A DNA stretch of 64,000 nt from CAWEHT01 sp963808455 (GTDB lineage: Bacteria; Chloroflexota; Anaerolineae; CG2-30-64-16): positions 1-64,000 of the forward strand of contig CAWEHT010000143.1 in NCBI GenBank assembly GCA_963808455.1, read 5' to 3'. This document shows, one piece after another, positions 9,297-18,683 of the stretch. The notes beneath the pieces are model-generated. The model worked only from the letters and a program-made list of their open reading frames with translations, made no database searches and was not told where the DNA came from. The translations under genes and the position numbers were made by a program. The first letter of the stretch is position 1; each line of letters starts with the position of its first letter.

Positions 9297-9620
9297 ATGA
9301 GGCGCTTCGGCACGGTCCTGAGGTTGAAACCTGGCAAACTCGACGAATACAGGGAGTGGCACCGCCATGTCTGGCCCGAGATCCAGCAACTAGGCCACGA
9401 ATGTGGCATCCGTAACCAGACCATCTACCATCGCGACGGTTATCTGTTTCGCTACTTCGAATACGTCGGCGACGACTGGGAGGAGGATGTAGCCAGGATG
9501 GCCGCCAATCCCAAGAACGCCGAATGGTGGGATATCATGATGCCGCTGCAAGAACCTATCGCGACGGCGAAAGAGGGCGAGTGGTGGGTTGACATGGAGG
9601 AAATCGGTCACTGGGATTGA
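9297..9620 (+). CDS. L-rhamnose mutarotase family protein (RhaM-like)
   Basis: 107-residue small dimeric alpha/beta-barrel protein. It shows the family features VLRLKPGKLDEYREWH, HVWPEI near residue 28 and a Trp pair in AEWWDIM and EWWVD. Characterised members interconvert alpha and beta anomers of L-rhamnose or related 6-deoxy sugars. ATG 9297 is the natural start; an upstream in-frame extension from 9255 runs into the permease stop. Its position after the transporter suggests it prepares the imported sugar, but rhamnose-specific genes (rhaB, rhaD) are not seen. Confidence 0.85.
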   Translation: MRRFGTVLRLKPGKLDEYREWHRHVWPEIQQLGHECGIRNQTIYHRDGYLFRYFEYVGDDWEEDVARMAANPKNAEWWDIMMPLQEPIATAKEGEWWVDMEEIGHWD

Positions 9621-9648
9621 TCGGCCTCAGTTTCCACAAGGGGTGGCC

Positions 9649-10719
9649 ATGAACAGCCGCGAGCGAGTGTACAAGGCGTTACGCTTCGAGCAGCCCGATC
9701 GTGCGCCCAGGGATCTCTGGGCGGTGCCAGCGGTGGCCATGTTTAGGCCGCATGAACTGCAGGCCGTGCTTGAGAAGTACCCCTCGGATATCGTATTGCC
9801 GGTAGATACGGCAGGCACCGCGGTGTCCGCAGCTGGAAATCTCGCCACACCCCGGCCAGATGAACTCGTATTCCGCTATGGCCCGGCCCGGTTGGCCCAT
9901 GGGACCGCTTTTGTCGTAGGTAGCTATGTGGATGAATGGGGTTGTGTGTGGGAAGTGGGCGAAGACGGCGTTGTGGGCGAAGTCAAGCAGGCACCTCTGG
10001 CCGAATGGCGGCTGCTGGATACACTGCAGGCACCCTGGGAAGTGCTCGATGAGGCTTACTGGGAAGATGTTGACCGGGTCTGCGCTGCCACCGATAGGTT
10101 CGTTCTGATGCCGTGGCACTGCGACCCGTTCGAGCGCATGCAATTCCTGCGCGGCACCCAGAACCTGTTCATGGACCTGGCTTGGGGTGCACCTGAGGTC
10201 TACCGGCTGCGCGACTTGGTTTTCGAATTCATGAGCCGAGAGATCGAGTTGTGGTGCAAGACGGACATCGACGGCATCCGTTTTTCGGATGATTGGGGCG
10301 CCCAGCGTAGCTTGCTTATGTCGCCAAAACTGTGGCGTGAGTTCTTTAAGCCCGGATATGCCGAGTTCTGCCGCCTTGCCCACAGCGCAGGCAAGTTCGT
10401 CTTCTGCCATTCGGACGGCAACATCAGCGCCATCTATCCTGACTTGATCGAGATCGGCGTAGACGCTCTCAATTCGCAGCTATTCTGCATGGACCTCGAA
10501 GAGTTAGGGCGCCTGTACCGGGGCAAGCTCACTTTCTGGGGCGAGCTGGATCGCCAACGCACTTTGCCCTTCGGCACGCCGGAAGATGTGCGCCAGGATG
10601 TGCGCCGGGTAAGACGGGCGCTGGACTGCGGCAGCGGAGGCATCATCGCCCAGCTGGAATGGGGCAAGCTCGACCCACGCGAAAATGTGGAGGCGGCTTT
10701 CGAGGAGTGGACGCAGTGA
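9649..10719 (+). CDS. URO-D-family protein 1 (methyltransferase-like, altered metal site)
   Basis: 356-residue protein of the uroporphyrinogen-decarboxylase/MtaA-CmuA superfamily, opening with MNSRERVYKALRFEQPDR as most URO-D-like proteins in catabolic clusters do. In corrinoid methyltransferases of this fold a His-x-Cys motif binds zinc; here the motif is FCHSDGN, so Cys is replaced by Asp. The LPFGTPEDVR motif near the C-terminus is shared with the paralogs at 13885 and 15000. It is probably not heme biosynthesis. The frame is intact and the substrate is unknown. Confidence 0.75.
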   Translation: MNSRERVYKALRFEQPDRAPRDLWAVPAVAMFRPHELQAVLEKYPSDIVLPVDTAGTAVSAAGNLATPRPDELVFRYGPARLAHGTAFVVGSYVDEWGCVWEVGEDGVVGEVKQAPLAEWRLLDTLQAPWEVLDEAYWEDVDRVCAATDRFVLMPWHCDPFERMQFLRGTQNLFMDLAWGAPEVYRLRDLVFEFMSREIELWCKTDIDGIRFSDDWGAQRSLLMSPKLWREFFKPGYAEFCRLAHSAGKFVFCHSDGNISAIYPDLIEIGVDALNSQLFCMDLEELGRLYRGKLTFWGELDRQRTLPFGTPEDVRQDVRRVRRALDCGSGGIIAQLEWGKLDPRENVEAAFEEWTQ

Positions 10720-10834
10720 TGAGCCAACGAACACGTCAGGCAGAAGGCTCAGCTCGAAGCCGATAGCCGCAGGAGCTTCACCACTGCACGGATTGCGCGG
10801 AGGACAACGCCTTGGGCGTCATAGAAGGGATCTC

Positions 10835-12010
10835 ATGCCGATCAAGAGCCAAAAGGGGTTGGCAAAAACGGACCGGGTGCTGAAGGCGCTGCATCATGCG
10901 GAAGCCGACCGGGTGCCGATTTTCGAATACTACTGGACCAGCTTCATCCGACGTTGGCGGCAGGAGCTGGGCCTGGCAAAGGATGCCGACCCATACAAGT
11001 ACTACGACATCGACATTATCAACATTTCGCCCAACGTCGACCCCTGGATCCGGCCTTTCGAGATCCTCAGCCAGACCGAGGAAGAAACGATTCTGCGCAC
11101 CGGATTTGGAGCCGTGGTGCGCAAGGTTCATGCCTTTCCGATGCCTGAATACGTCTGCTTCGACACAGACACGATCGAGAAGGTGCGGTCGTTCGAGTTC
11201 GATGATCCTTGGGACGAGCGACGATACTTCCGGGGCGGCGATGATCACATCAACTGCGTGGGAGATGATGAAATCGTCCGTAACGTCGCTCCCTTTACGG
11301 AGCGCGCCCGGGAATGGGCTCCCGACATGGCCCTCTTCGGCAGCGTGCTGGAAGCCACCGAATTCATGGTCCGATCCATCGGTCAGAAGAACATGTTGCT
11401 CTGGATGGGGTTGTACCCGGAAGATATCGGGCGCTTTGCGCAACGCATCAACGAGTATTCTGTCCAGCTCGTGAAAGGCCAGGTGCAAAGTGCTGGCGGG
11501 ATGCTTGACGGGTTCCTGATTGCCGGCGATGTCGCGTACGGCAAGGGGCTCTTCTTTTCGCCGGCCTACTGGCGCCGGTACTTCAAACCCGGCCTGGCGG
11601 AAATCATAGCTACCATACATGCTTATGGTCTGCCTGTGATCTATCACGGATGCGGCAACGTCGCGGCGATACTCCCTGACTACATCGAGATCGGCTTGGA
11701 TGGTTACCATCCGCTCGAGGCCAAAGCCGGGCTCGATGTCATCGAGCTTCGCCGGCGATACGGCCACAAGCTGTGCTTTGTCGGCAACAACGATGTGCGC
11801 CTGTGGGCCGAAGGGGCTCGGGATCGTATCGCAGCCTGCACGCTGAGGAAACTCAACGCAGCCAAAGGCGGCGGCTACATCTTCGGCTCAGACCACTCCG
11901 TGCCCGGCGATGTATCCGGGGGGACTTACGACTACATCGTGTCGCTGGTCCGGCAATACGGCGACTATCCCTTACACCTGGGTGCATTCGACATGCCGGA
12001 TCTCCATTAG
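10835..12010 (+). CDS. URO-D-family protein 2
   Basis: 391-residue paralog of the URO-D/MtaA superfamily. The start is at ATG 10835. It keeps the putative zinc motif as YHGCGNVAAI near residue 270 and ends with GGGYIFGSDHSVPGDV. It is the most divergent member of the five; LPFGTP is replaced by a region with FVGNNDVRLWAEG. It follows the previous paralog by 115 nt and precedes an isomerase gene by 9 nt. The frame is intact. The reaction is unknown; methyl transfer or decarboxylation are possible for the fold. Confidence 0.72.
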   Translation: MPIKSQKGLAKTDRVLKALHHAEADRVPIFEYYWTSFIRRWRQELGLAKDADPYKYYDIDIINISPNVDPWIRPFEILSQTEEETILRTGFGAVVRKVHAFPMPEYVCFDTDTIEKVRSFEFDDPWDERRYFRGGDDHINCVGDDEIVRNVAPFTERAREWAPDMALFGSVLEATEFMVRSIGQKNMLLWMGLYPEDIGRFAQRINEYSVQLVKGQVQSAGGMLDGFLIAGDVAYGKGLFFSPAYWRRYFKPGLAEIIATIHAYGLPVIYHGCGNVAAILPDYIEIGLDGYHPLEAKAGLDVIELRRRYGHKLCFVGNNDVRLWAEGARDRIAACTLRKLNAAKGGGYIFGSDHSVPGDVSGGTYDYIVSLVRQYGDYPLHLGAFDMPDLH

Positions 12011-12019
12011 GAGGCGGCC

Positions 12020-12847
12020 ATGCTTGAGCCAGCGGTTTGTATCGACACTTTCTTCGTGGACCGGGAGTTTCTTGACCGGGTTGATGCCACCGCGCAGGCT
12101 GGGTTCACTGCTTTTGAGTTATGGGGCTGGGAAGGCCGTGACATAGCGGCGATGGCCGAACGGCAGCGTTATCATGGGCTGACCGTGGAGAATATCAACG
12201 TCACACCTGTTCTCTATCTTCTGGAGGACCCGGACATGGCGCTGGCCGCCCAGGCCGTGCGCGATACCTGCCGGGTGGCGAAACAACTGGGATGTCCACG
12301 GATCACGCTGCACGGTGACCACGTGGGGTGGGGCCCGGGGCGGCCCTGGTACGTCGAGATGGAGAGCGTGGAGGGACGCGAGCGCTACCTGCGGCGGCGC
12401 GATGTGATGGTTCAGTCCATCCGTGCGCTTATGCCGATTGCGGCCAATGAGGGGCTGACCATGATGTTGGAGCCCCTCAACACTGTTGTCGACCATCGCA
12501 ACTATTTCCTGGGTTCTGCAGAGCAGGCGCTGGACGTGATCCGACGGGTAGATCACCCTGCCTTGAAGCTGCTGTTCGATATCTACCACATGCAGATCGC
12601 GCAAGGCAACGTAACCGATACGAGCGTGCACGCCATCGATCATATTGGCCACCTGCACGTAGCGGATGTGCCGGGCCGGCACGAGCCGGGCACGGGGGAA
12701 CTGAACTTCGCCAACATCTTGCGGGCCGTGCGCTGCGCCGGCTATCGGGGAGCGGTGGGGCTGGAGCTTTACCCGCTGCGCGACGACCTGGCAGCCCTGC
12801 GTGCCTGTCGGGCGACCATCGACGCCGCCTTGCTCGACGCGGCCTGA
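12020..12847 (+). CDS. hydroxypyruvate isomerase-like TIM-barrel enzyme
   Basis: 275-residue AP-endonuclease-2/xylose-isomerase-like TIM barrel of the Hyi branch. Metal-binding and catalytic segments are MLEPLNT, LFDIYHMQI, HLHVADVPGRHEPGTGELN and VGLELYP; two Glu, one Asp and two His match the family. Members isomerise hydroxypyruvate/tartronate semialdehyde or keto-sugar phosphates. A GGAGG site precedes ATG 12020. The frame is intact. The neighbourhood suggests small keto-acid handling, but the substrate is not certain. Confidence 0.82.
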   Translation: MLEPAVCIDTFFVDREFLDRVDATAQAGFTAFELWGWEGRDIAAMAERQRYHGLTVENINVTPVLYLLEDPDMALAAQAVRDTCRVAKQLGCPRITLHGDHVGWGPGRPWYVEMESVEGRERYLRRRDVMVQSIRALMPIAANEGLTMMLEPLNTVVDHRNYFLGSAEQALDVIRRVDHPALKLLFDIYHMQIAQGNVTDTSVHAIDHIGHLHVADVPGRHEPGTGELNFANILRAVRCAGYRGAVGLELYPLRDDLAALRACRATIDAALLDAA

Positions 12848-12889
12848 CAGGCTTTCGCAGCCTGGAAAGAGGCCCAAGGGGGGCCGATA

Positions 12890-13813
12890 ATGATCGTTGA
12901 TGCTCACGTGCACATCTTTGACCGGCTGAGCGGGTTCACCGCGCAAGGCTTCGCCACTCCGCTGCCTTACGGGCGGGCGCGCCTGGGCTCGGGCGAGATC
13001 CGCCGGTTCCTGCCGCCGCTGGCCCCCGAAACCGCCTTTCCCGCCGAGACCGCCTTGGAATACCTGGATTGGGCTGGCGTAGACAAGGCCGTGTTGCTCC
13101 AGGGGCCGTGGTACGGTGACATGAACCAGTATGTTGCGGCTGCGGTCCGCCGCTGGCCGGATCGCTTCATCGGCGCAGCGCTCATCGATCCCTGGTTGCC
13201 CTCCGGCTCGCAGTCACTGACCTGGCTAATCGAGGATCTGGGTTTCCGGATCTTCAAGCTCGAACTCACCGAGGACGCGGGATTGTGTGGCATCCATCCT
13301 GACCTGGACCTCGCCAGCGAGCGGCTGGTTTGGCTGTGGGAAGCAGTTGACCAGGCGGGGCTGACAGTGACGCTGGATCTCGGCCAGCCCGGCAGCCGGT
13401 CCTTTCAGACAAGCGCTGTGCGCCAGTTGATCGACCGCTACCCCCATGTCCGATGGGTTATCGCCCACCTGTGCCAACCCTCGCCGCGCGTTCTCGCAGA
13501 TCCGGAGGTGGAGCGACTGTGGCTGGAGCAGGTAGCACTAGCGGAGCGCCCGCGTGTCTGGCTGGACCTGGCCTCGCTACCCTATTACTTCCAGGACGAG
13601 GGCTATCCCCATCCCGGTCTGGCTCGCGCATTTCGGACCGCGGCCGGTCGCGTGGGACCTGACAGGCTGCTTTGGGGCACGGATATCCCAGGTGCCTTGA
13701 CCGGCCACACCTACCCGCAGTTATTGGAACTGTGCCGGGGGCAGTGCGAGACGCTAGGCCAGGGCGCGGCGCAATTGGTGCTGGGTACGAACGCACTGGC
13801 GGCATATGGCTGA
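12890..13813 (+). CDS. amidohydrolase-2 family metal-dependent hydrolase
   Basis: 307-residue TIM-barrel hydrolase starting MIVDAHVHIFD, with the HxH metal motif at residues 6-8 (HVH). Later motifs are WVIAHLCQPSP and LLWGTDIPGAL, carrying the expected His and the catalytic Asp. The family includes lactonases (fucono-, 4-sulfomuconolactone) and decarboxylases. In a sugar cluster a lactonase role is plausible, as an inference. ATG 12890 follows a short spacer after the isomerase gene. The frame is intact. Confidence 0.82.
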   Translation: MIVDAHVHIFDRLSGFTAQGFATPLPYGRARLGSGEIRRFLPPLAPETAFPAETALEYLDWAGVDKAVLLQGPWYGDMNQYVAAAVRRWPDRFIGAALIDPWLPSGSQSLTWLIEDLGFRIFKLELTEDAGLCGIHPDLDLASERLVWLWEAVDQAGLTVTLDLGQPGSRSFQTSAVRQLIDRYPHVRWVIAHLCQPSPRVLADPEVERLWLEQVALAERPRVWLDLASLPYYFQDEGYPHPGLARAFRTAAGRVGPDRLLWGTDIPGALTGHTYPQLLELCRGQCETLGQGAAQLVLGTNALAAYG

Positions 13814-13884
13814 GGCCGATCTGTAGGACAATTTGAGGAGTTCCTGGCGCTGGCCCGGTAACCTCGGGTTGGGGAGACTTGTCT

Positions 13885-15003
13885 ATGGAGACCTCGCGCG
13901 AGCGAGTGCTGAAAGCCATCCGCCATATTCAGCCGGAAGTGACGCCGATCCACATCATGGGGATCGATCCCCTGCCCCAGTGGCTTGCGCATTTCGGGGC
14001 GCACGACTACGTAGACCTGCGCGAGAAGCTGGACCTGGATCTGCAGGCGGCGCGGGTCGTGTACTGTGGTGAGAATGGCCGCCGCGGCCTGAGTGCCCTC
14101 GGGCTGGCGGACGAAGGGGCTGGCTCGGCAGGGGCTGGCTACTCTATGGGGCGCGGCAGCTTCCCGCTTGCCGGTGCCCGTTCGGTCACTGAAGTCCGTG
14201 CGTACCCATGGCCTGGCCCGGGCGACTTCGATTACGCAGCGGCGGCAGAGGCGCTGCGCGGCATCTCGTCAGACCGTGCGCGCTGGGCGAAGACCCAGTA
14301 CACGGTCGAAGAGTCAGGCAAGCCGCATGCCCAGTCCGCGCGCAACGGCGGGCCGTGGCTGCCTTACATCTGCTCGGCTTTCAATTTATTTGGCATCGAT
14401 GAGACGCTGGTGCGTATGAAGACGGAGCCGACCATCATCGAAGCCGCGCTGGACCAGATCGAGGCGTTCGTCTACGAGTTCAGCAGGCGCATGCTGGAGG
14501 CGACCCGCGGGCTGGTCGATATCTTCTACTTTGGCGACGACTTCGCCACACAGCGTAGCATGCTCTTCTCGCCCAAGGACTGGCGGCGCTTCCTCAAATC
14601 CCGCTACCAGCGGCTGTTCGCACTGGCGAAGTCCTACGGGCTGTATGTCTGGTTTCACAGTTGCGGCACCTTTCGCCCGGTGCTGTCGGACCTGATTGAG
14701 ATCGGCATGGACGTGTGGGAGACGGTGCAAGTGCACTTGCCGGGCAACGAGCCAGAAGTGCTAAAGCGGGAATACGGCAAGGACCTGGCCTTCTACGGCG
14801 CGGTCAGCACTCAGAAGACCCTGCCCTTCGGGACGCCGCTCGAAGTACGGGCGGAAGTGCGCGAGCGTATCCGAGTATTGGGCAAGGGCGGCGGCTACAT
14901 TTGCGGCAGTGATCATTCCATCCTGCCCGACGTCCCCATCGACAACGTCCTGGCGATGCTGGACGAGGCGAGGAGATTCCGATTCGAGGACAGGCTCCCA
15001 TGA
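13885..15003 (+). CDS. URO-D-family protein 3
   Basis: 372-residue URO-D/MtaA-superfamily protein. ATG 13885 is chosen over the TTG at 13879 because GGGGAG at 13871-13876 is then 8 nt away. It opens METSRERVLKAIRHIQPE and carries WFHSCGTFRPV (His-x-Cys), LPFGTPLEVR and GGYICGSDHS, the last adding a further Cys near the C-terminal metal site. It overlaps the next gene by ATGA. The reading frame is intact. Confidence 0.75.
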   Translation: METSRERVLKAIRHIQPEVTPIHIMGIDPLPQWLAHFGAHDYVDLREKLDLDLQAARVVYCGENGRRGLSALGLADEGAGSAGAGYSMGRGSFPLAGARSVTEVRAYPWPGPGDFDYAAAAEALRGISSDRARWAKTQYTVEESGKPHAQSARNGGPWLPYICSAFNLFGIDETLVRMKTEPTIIEAALDQIEAFVYEFSRRMLEATRGLVDIFYFGDDFATQRSMLFSPKDWRRFLKSRYQRLFALAKSYGLYVWFHSCGTFRPVLSDLIEIGMDVWETVQVHLPGNEPEVLKREYGKDLAFYGAVSTQKTLPFGTPLEVRAEVRERIRVLGKGGGYICGSDHSILPDVPIDNVLAMLDEARRFRFEDRLP

Positions 15004-16271
15004 ACTCGCGCGAGCGCGTTATCGCCGCCATCCACCACCAACCGCCGGACCGGGTGCCGATCGACCTGGGAGGCACCCAGGCTACCGGCATCAATGTAAC
15101 GGCCTACTCAGGGCTACGCCAGGCGCTTGGGCTGTGCCGGCGCCCGTCGCGCGTCTTCGACGTTTTCGGTATGTTGGCCGAAGTCGAACCTGATGTCCTT
15201 GCCGCAACGGGTGGAGATGTTGCGATGGTGCCTGCTCTGGCGCCTCGCTTTGACATCCCGGTTGCCTCCTTCAAACCTTGGCGTCTGCCTAGCGGCCTCC
15301 CGGTCGAGGTTCCCGAGGGCTTGGAGACGGCATTGGATGACGATGAGGGCTTGCTCCTCATGGTGGCTGGGCGAGCGGTCGGCAAGATGCCGAAAGGTGG
15401 CTTCTACTTCTCTGAGCTGGCCAACGCCACCATGGGCGGTCTGGATGCCCTGAGAGAACCGCCGGACCCCGATACCGTCAGCTTCCCTCTGCTGACCGAT
15501 GAGGACTTGTGTTTCCGCCAGGAGGGTGCCCAACGGCTGCGCCAGGAGACCGATAAGGCGTTGGTCATCGACCTGACCGATAACTGCCGCTGGGACACCT
15601 CCATACCCAACTGGCTCTATGCCATGGCCTCCGACCCTGGCCGTACGGCTGAGCTACACGCGAAGAAGGTGGAGAACTTGCTGGCCAAAGTGCAGCAGCT
15701 GGCCCAGGCTGTGGAGCCCGACGTAGAAGTGTTTGCCATCTACCAGGACTACGGCACGCAGAGGGGCGAGATGGTGGCGCCAGCCACATTTGCCCGCCTG
15801 ATTGCGCCCCATTACCGGGTTCTCTTCGACTGGATCCACCAACATACGCATTGGAAGGTGTTCTTCCATTCTTGTGGCTCAATCTATCGCCTGATCCCAC
15901 ACATGATCGAGATGGGAGTTGACATCTTGAACCCGCTGCAATCCAACGCGGCCAGAATGGAGCCCGCTCGCCTGAAAGCCGAGTTTGGCGATCGCCTGGT
16001 GTTCTGGGGCGGCGGCGCAGACACGCAAACGACATTGCCCTTCGGCACACCTGATGACGTGCGGGAGCAGGTTGCGCAACGGATAGGGGTCCTGGGTCGC
16101 AACGGGGCCTATGTCTTTGCGCCAACCCAAGATATCCAGGCTGATGTGCCGCCTGAGAACCTGGTGGCGATGTATGCAGCCGCGCAGAAGCATGGGGTCT
16201 ACCCGTTGGCGCCCCACGCGCCGGGATTAGAGCCGGAATCTGACAACGGCTTGAGCGAGGCAGTTTGTTGA
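15000..16271 (+). CDS. URO-D-family protein 4
   Basis: 423-residue member of the same superfamily, opening MNSRERVIAAIHHQPPDRVP. The metal motif is FFHSCGSIYRL; LPFGTPDDVRE and APTQDIQADVPPENL follow. It is closest in layout to the protein at 16268 (both have a WGGGxDTQxTL segment). It is coupled to its neighbours by ATGA (upstream) and TTGA (downstream) overlaps, so proteins 3-5 are made together. The reaction is unknown. Confidence 0.75.
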   Translation: MNSRERVIAAIHHQPPDRVPIDLGGTQATGINVTAYSGLRQALGLCRRPSRVFDVFGMLAEVEPDVLAATGGDVAMVPALAPRFDIPVASFKPWRLPSGLPVEVPEGLETALDDDEGLLLMVAGRAVGKMPKGGFYFSELANATMGGLDALREPPDPDTVSFPLLTDEDLCFRQEGAQRLRQETDKALVIDLTDNCRWDTSIPNWLYAMASDPGRTAELHAKKVENLLAKVQQLAQAVEPDVEVFAIYQDYGTQRGEMVAPATFARLIAPHYRVLFDWIHQHTHWKVFFHSCGSIYRLIPHMIEMGVDILNPLQSNAARMEPARLKAEFGDRLVFWGGGADTQTTLPFGTPDDVREQVAQRIGVLGRNGAYVFAPTQDIQADVPPENLVAMYAAAQKHGVYPLAPHAPGLEPESDNGLSEAVC

Positions 16272-17422
16272 ACTCACGTGTACGGATATTGACGGCGCTA
16301 AACCACCAGGAGCCCGATCGCTTGCCGTTCGATCTGGGGGGCACTGTGGCATCGGGTATGCACGTCCACGCATACCGGCAGCTACGCCACTACCTCGCGT
16401 TACCCGAGGTGCCGATACGCTTGGAGCAGGTCCACTCTCAAATGGCGAGGTTGGACGATGATCTGCTCGATCGGCTCGGCGTGGATACCCGCTTTATCGG
16501 CCGGCGGTCCACCACCCCCGAACTCATCCACCCCCAGCTCGCTGGTGACTACCTCACCTACGAGGACGAATGGGGCATTGGCTGGCGCATGCCGGCGCTG
16601 GGGGGACTCTACTTCGATGCCTATCTGCACCCCTTCGATGTGGACGACATCAGGGAGCCGCTGGCCGCCTTCCGTTGGCCGGATGCCCGTGATCCTTGGC
16701 GCTTTGAGCTGTTGCGGGCGCAAGCCGAGGAAGCGCGAGCCAAGGGCAAAGCCACAATCCTTCTCGGCCTCTGCGCTGGCACCACCGAACAGTACACCTC
16801 CCTCCGTGGGTACCTGCGCTACTACACGGACATGGGCGCCGACACTCAAAATGCGGAGTTCTTCCTGGACAAGATGCTGGAGCTCAAGGCTGCATTCTGG
16901 CAGCAAGCTCTGGACCGGGTAGGAGACCTGATCGATGTCGTAAACGAGAGCGATGACTTGGCCGGCCAGCAGTCGATGCTTATGTCTCTCAAAGCCTACC
17001 GCAAGCTGGTGAAGCCCCGGCACCGTGAGCTGTTCGCGACCATCAAGCGCTCGGCGCCGCATGTCAAGCTGCTCCTGCACTCTTGCGGCGCTATGCGGCC
17101 CGTGATCCCGGATCTTATCGAGATCGGGGTGGATATTCTCAATCCCATTCAGTTGGGCGCCCAAGGGATGGATGGCGCCGGGTTGAAGCGCGATTTTGGC
17201 AAGGATCTGGTATTCTGGGGCGGTGGTGTGGATACGCAGGCCACGCTCGTCCGCGGCACCCCCGACGAGGTGCGCGCCGAGGTGCGCCGGAACATCGAGA
17301 CGCTGGCACCGGGCGGCGGGTATGTCTTTGCCGCCCAACATGTCATCCAGCCCGATGTACGGCCCGAGAATTTCATGGCGATGTGGGAAACACTCCAGCA
17401 GTATGGCGGTCGTGCCTGGTAA
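16268..17422 (+). CDS. URO-D-family protein 5
   Basis: 384-residue member. The start is inferred as TTG 16268, giving MNSRVRILTALNHQEPDRLP like its paralog, and overlapping the upstream stop as TTGA. The motifs are LLHSCGAMRPV, VFWGGGVDTQATL and PGGGYVFAAQH. LPFGTP is changed to LVRGTP. It is the last of the run and is followed by a terminator. The frame is intact. Confidence 0.75.
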   Translation: MNSRVRILTALNHQEPDRLPFDLGGTVASGMHVHAYRQLRHYLALPEVPIRLEQVHSQMARLDDDLLDRLGVDTRFIGRRSTTPELIHPQLAGDYLTYEDEWGIGWRMPALGGLYFDAYLHPFDVDDIREPLAAFRWPDARDPWRFELLRAQAEEARAKGKATILLGLCAGTTEQYTSLRGYLRYYTDMGADTQNAEFFLDKMLELKAAFWQQALDRVGDLIDVVNESDDLAGQQSMLMSLKAYRKLVKPRHRELFATIKRSAPHVKLLLHSCGAMRPVIPDLIEIGVDILNPIQLGAQGMDGAGLKRDFGKDLVFWGGGVDTQATLVRGTPDEVRAEVRRNIETLAPGGGYVFAAQHVIQPDVRPENFMAMWETLQQYGGRAW

Positions 17423-17508
17423 GACGGACGGCATCGAGGGACGGATTAGTCGCTGGTCATCTGCCTGAACAGGCATCCAACTTGCGGCTCCTTCTGATTG
17501 CAGGATCC

Positions 17509-17530
17509 GGTCGCTGCGTAGCGGCCTTTT
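17509..17530 (+). terminator. Rho-independent terminator after the URO-D run
   Basis: Stem GGTCGCT/AGCGGCC (7 bp, one G.U), loop GCGT, then TTTT at 17527-17530. It lies 86 nt after the stop of URO-D protein 5 and 32 nt before the next gene. Confidence 0.65.
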
Positions 17531-17561
17531 GCTTCGAATTCATGATTCTAGGGAGGTTGAC

Positions 17562-18665
17562 ATGGTAACGGACGGCAACCTGCTGGCGACAAACCAGCCT
17601 GATCTATGGTTTGAGGATAACGCGGTCGGACGCATGAAGAGGGAGCTTTGGGTTGCGTCCGACGAAGAGATCGATGCGGTTCTGGCAGAGTACCAGATGC
17701 CGCTACCCTGCGAATGGGCCAAGCCCGGATCGTACATCCAGACAACTGTCCGCCATGAAGTGGAAGCGAACCGCCGCAGAAACGACATCGTGCTGATTCC
17801 GGTGGGCTGCACAGAAAACCATGGCCGGCACATGGTGAGCGCGGCCGACACGCTCTATGTGAGCCAGATCTGCGAGGGCGTACGCCGTTACACAGCCAGC
17901 CGAGGTGCGGCGGTGAACCTCGCGCTCCCGCCCCTGATGTATGGAGGTCACCCTTACCACCACGTCGGGATGCCGGGTACCGTTATTCTGCGAGAGACTG
18001 TCGTGCGCGAGCTCATGATCGATGTCATGCTCGGCCTTTGGAATGACGGCTTCCGCAAGCAGATCATCGTGAACAATCATGGGCAACTGTGGATACTGGA
18101 GTCAGCGATCCAAGAGTTCATGAAACGCTATCAGTTGCCCGGCATCTTCCAGGTGTTAGACTGGCATCGGGCCGTGCGTGAATTCTTCCGGACCACAGAT
18201 GCTGGTGGCCAATACGATACACCCTTCATCCATGCCGACGAATCGGAAACGTCGTTGTCGCTCTTTCTTTACCCGGAAATGGTCGATATGGCTTACGCCG
18301 TCGATACCGAGAGTAAGCAGTACTTACCTGCAGGGCACTTCGATACTTCCGTGGATTCCTACCGCCGTCCCCACCGCTGGAGCGAGGGCGAAGGGCATTT
18401 CGCGATCGAGATCAAGGGCACGCCGGAGGGGGTGGTCGGCAAGGCGACCGGCGGCAACGCCCAAAAGGCCAAGCGCCCCCTGGCCGCCATCCTGCGCTAC
18501 CTGACTCTGGTCAACGACGAGATCCTGGCTCGATTCCCTGCTGGCGCAGTACCGCCTGTGGAAGAAGTGACGCTGCGCAGCGCGGAGGAGCTGGAGCCCT
18601 ACTTGCGTGAACCACTCAGTCCCGGCTGGAAGTCCGTCTATGGCCTTCCGAGGATCGGAGCATAG
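17562..18665 (+). CDS. creatininase-family hydrolase, IolN-like (3-dehydro-scyllo-inosose hydrolase candidate)
   Basis: 367-residue metal-dependent amidohydrolase of the creatininase fold. The metal-binding run VGCTENHGRHM (residues 81-91; Glu85, His87) and Asp96 are visible, then VNNHGQLW and HADESETSLSL. In Thermotoga inositol catabolism the creatininase-like IolN opens the ring of 3-dehydro-scyllo-inosose to 5-keto-L-gluconate. The immediate neighbour here is an IolO-like epimerase, which acts next in that route, so an IolN role is the best guess. ATG 17562 has AGGGAGG upstream. The frame is intact. Confidence 0.7.
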   Translation: MVTDGNLLATNQPDLWFEDNAVGRMKRELWVASDEEIDAVLAEYQMPLPCEWAKPGSYIQTTVRHEVEANRRRNDIVLIPVGCTENHGRHMVSAADTLYVSQICEGVRRYTASRGAAVNLALPPLMYGGHPYHHVGMPGTVILRETVVRELMIDVMLGLWNDGFRKQIIVNNHGQLWILESAIQEFMKRYQLPGIFQVLDWHRAVREFFRTTDAGGQYDTPFIHADESETSLSLFLYPEMVDMAYAVDTESKQYLPAGHFDTSVDSYRRPHRWSEGEGHFAIEIKGTPEGVVGKATGGNAQKAKRPLAAILRYLTLVNDEILARFPAGAVPPVEEVTLRSAEELEPYLREPLSPGWKSVYGLPRIGA

Positions 18666-18683
18666 CTCAAGGGGAGGCGGCGC

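Noticed and set aside
9649..17422. Heme biosynthesis (hemE) assignment for the URO-D-family genes
   Set aside because: There are five diverged copies in a sugar-catabolic context with metal-site motifs of the methyltransferase branch and no other heme genes nearby.
16400..17476. 358-residue open frame on -
   Set aside because: Antisense shadow of URO-D-family protein 5.
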